The notes below the pieces were generated by a model. The model was not told the origin of the DNA, did no database searches, and saw only the letters and a program-made list of their open reading frames with translations. Below, one piece after another: positions 62,729 to 64,000 of a DNA stretch of 64,000 bases. Positions within the stretch are counted from its first letter, which is position 1. The number at the start of each line of letters is the position of its first letter. Source of the stretch: Mesobacillus maritimus (GTDB lineage Bacteria > Bacillota > Bacilli > Bacillales > Cytobacillaceae); assembly GCF_023715205.1 (NCBI RefSeq), contig NZ_JAMBNR010000011.1:62001-126000 (forward strand), given 5' to 3'. Made by a program: the position numbers and the translations under genes.

Positions 62729-63658
62729 TCATCGCCTCAACTTCGGATCAAGCGCATCCCGTAATCCATCCCCAAACACATTAAATGCAAACATCGTAAT
62801 CGAAATCAGCGCAGCGGGAATCAATAACTGATAAAAGTTTCCGATTAAAATACTTCCAAGTGCGTCACTTGCCATCGTTCCCCAGCTTGCTTGTGGGGCA
62901 GGAATGCCTAGTCCTAAAAAGCTTAGCGTCGCTTCCACAAAAATCGCGCTCGGCACGGTTAAGGTGATATTGACTAGAATCGGTCCCATTGTATTTGGAA
63001 TCATATGTTTTCGTAGAATCCAAGAAGTCGAGGCGCCCATCGCATTGGCTGCTTGAACAAACTCGTTTTCTTTTAGCTGGAGAACTTGGCCCCTGACGAG
63101 TCGCGCCATTTGAATCCAGCCGGTAATCGACATCGCGATAATGATTGACCATAATCCGCGTTCAAGTACAATCATGATTAAAATGACCATTAACAAAAAC
63201 GGAATCGCATACAGCACTTCGGCAATTCGCATCATGATGTTATCGACTTTTCCACCGCGAGAACCAGAAACACCTCCGTAAAAAACACCGATGACGAAGT
63301 CAATAAACGCGGCCATAAACCCAATAAACAGCGAGATTCTCGCACCATACCAAGCCCTTGTAAAAAGATCGCGGCCAGAGGAGTCCGTCCCAAACCAATG
63401 TTCCGCATTGGGGCGGAGGTTTTTCTTCGTGAAATCTTGCTCGTAAAACGTGTAGCCATTCAGATAAGGACCAATAAGTGCCATAATGATTAACAGAACA
63501 ATTGTCACCAAACCAACCATTGCCAACTTATTTTCTTTTAACCTGCGCCAAACGTCTCCCCAGTAAGAGAGGCTAGGTCTTGCGATTTTCTCCGCTTCCT
63601 TAAAATCATTGTCAACTGCTTGAAACATGTCTTCTGATAGCTTCTGTTCTTTGTTCAT
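62729..63658 (-). CDS. Opp/Dpp-type ABC transporter permease (OppC-like)
   Basis: 309 residues. A soluble N-terminal 40 residues, then six transmembrane helices; the DppC/OppC features are [20 protein letters not shown], the EAA-loop [20 protein letters not shown] and [18 protein letters not shown]. Forms the membrane pore with the OppB-like subunit. Its ATG overlaps the upstream permease stop (ATGA). The 52-bp array starts 10 bases past its stop. Confidence 0.92.
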   Translation of the reverse strand: MNKEQKLSEDMFQAVDNDFKEAEKIARPSLSYWGDVWRRLKENKLAMVGLVTIVLLIIMALIGPYLNGYTFYEQDFTKKNLRPNAEHWFGTDSSGRDLFTRAWYGARISLFIGFMAAFIDFVIGVFYGGVSGSRGGKVDNIMMRIAEVLYAIPFLLMVILIMIVLERGLWSIIIAMSITGWIQMARLVRGQVLQLKENEFVQAANAMGASTSWILRKHMIPNTMGPILVNITLTVPSAIFVEATLSFLGLGIPAPQASWGTMASDALGSILIGNFYQLLIPAALISITMFAFNVFGDGLRDALDPKLRR

Positions 63659-64000
63659 TTGCGTTCCCCCGAAATCTTGATTCTTGGGTCAATCCATGTA
63701 TAAGCCAAATCAACGATTAAAATTAAAAAGATGAGAATGGCGCTATAAAAAATCGTTGAACCAAGGATCACTGGATAATCGCGGTTAAAGATGCCTTTTA
63801 CAAACATTTCGCCCATGCCTGGGATTCCAAAAATGCTTTCGATAATAAAACTTCCGGTCACGAGGTTGGCGATTAAAATCCCCAAGACGGTCACGACGGG
63901 AAGCATAGCGTTGCGAATCGCATGTTTCAGGATGACTTTATTTCGACTCAGTCCTTTTGCTTTTGCGGTTAAAATATAATCCTGACTCAACACTTCGAGC
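63655..64000 (-). CDS. Opp/Dpp-type ABC transporter permease (OppB-like), 5' part outside window
   Basis: The visible C-terminal 114 residues run off the right edge in an open frame ([20 protein letters not shown] is the EAA loop that contacts the ATPase; [20 protein letters not shown] and [13 protein letters not shown] are typical OppB/DppB ends). The start lies beyond 64000. Overlaps the OppC-like start by 4 bases. A substrate-binding protein gene is not in the window. Confidence 0.9.
   Translation of the reverse strand, partial: LEVLSQDYILTAKAKGLSRNKVILKHAIRNAMLPVVTVLGILIANLVTGSFIIESIFGIPGMGEMFVKGIFNRDYPVILGSTIFYSAILIFLILIVDLAYTWIDPRIKISGERK

Overview
The window looks like a chromosomal segment of a low-GC, endospore-forming Bacillaceae (Bacillus, Neobacillus or Mesobacillus type). 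Signs of this are strong AGGAGG ribosome binding sites, frequent TTG and GTG starts, a GerPA/GerPF-type spore protein, a YheC/YheD ATP-grasp spore-coat homologue, B. subtilis-type families (YetF, YfhP, DUF456) and twin-arginine (Tat) and T7SS-type secretion genes. No tRNA or rRNA gene was seen. Both ends are cut inside genes: a MetH-like methionine synthase on the left and an Opp/Dpp permease on the right.

Region by region. 0-10.5 kb holds housekeeping genes: metH (partial), a divergent short purC, a UvrA paralogue of the DrrC kind, YetF and DUF4363 proteins, an MscS channel and YfhP. 10.6-12.6 kb is a minus-strand selenium/sulfur operon of a DsrE-like protein, a YedE transporter and a TusA-like protein. 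The catalytic Cys codon of the last gene is an in-frame TGA followed by a bSECIS-like hairpin, so it is probably an unannotated selenoprotein. 13-17 kb is a transporter with two M20 amidohydrolases behind a cre-like site. 17-26.6 kb has an antiporter, DoxX, DUF456, a kinase-like protein, and a PAP2 phosphatase behind a yybP-ykoY (manganese) riboswitch, then a nitronate-monooxygenase-like flavoprotein and a nucleotidyltransferase.

27-52 kb is an accessory and conflict region. It starts with a T7SS-type polymorphic toxin locus: a WXG100-like protein, an EndoU toxin with its immunity gene, a decayed RNase A-like toxin cassette with an intact CdiI-like immunity gene, and more orphan cassettes. 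These are followed by a DUF4011-type helicase-nuclease, a DUF6602 nuclease-like protein, an unrecognised two-gene pair with a propeller-like member, a four-gene ABC-3C system, and a complete Wadjet type III system in the order jetD-A-B-C.

52-64 kb holds a LexA-box promoter before a zinc-ribbon protein, then a self-contained Tat operon: amine oxidase with Tat signal, exported RidA, TatA, and a TatC split by a one-base shift in a T6 run. LrgAB-like genes, a GerP-like protein, YheC/D and an Opp/Dpp ABC transporter follow. The transporter genes are interrupted by a seven-unit, 52-bp tandem repeat. Three copies of a roughly 183-bp MITE-like element, each with a perfect 8-bp target duplication, lie at 22.4, 58.3 and 59.9 kb.
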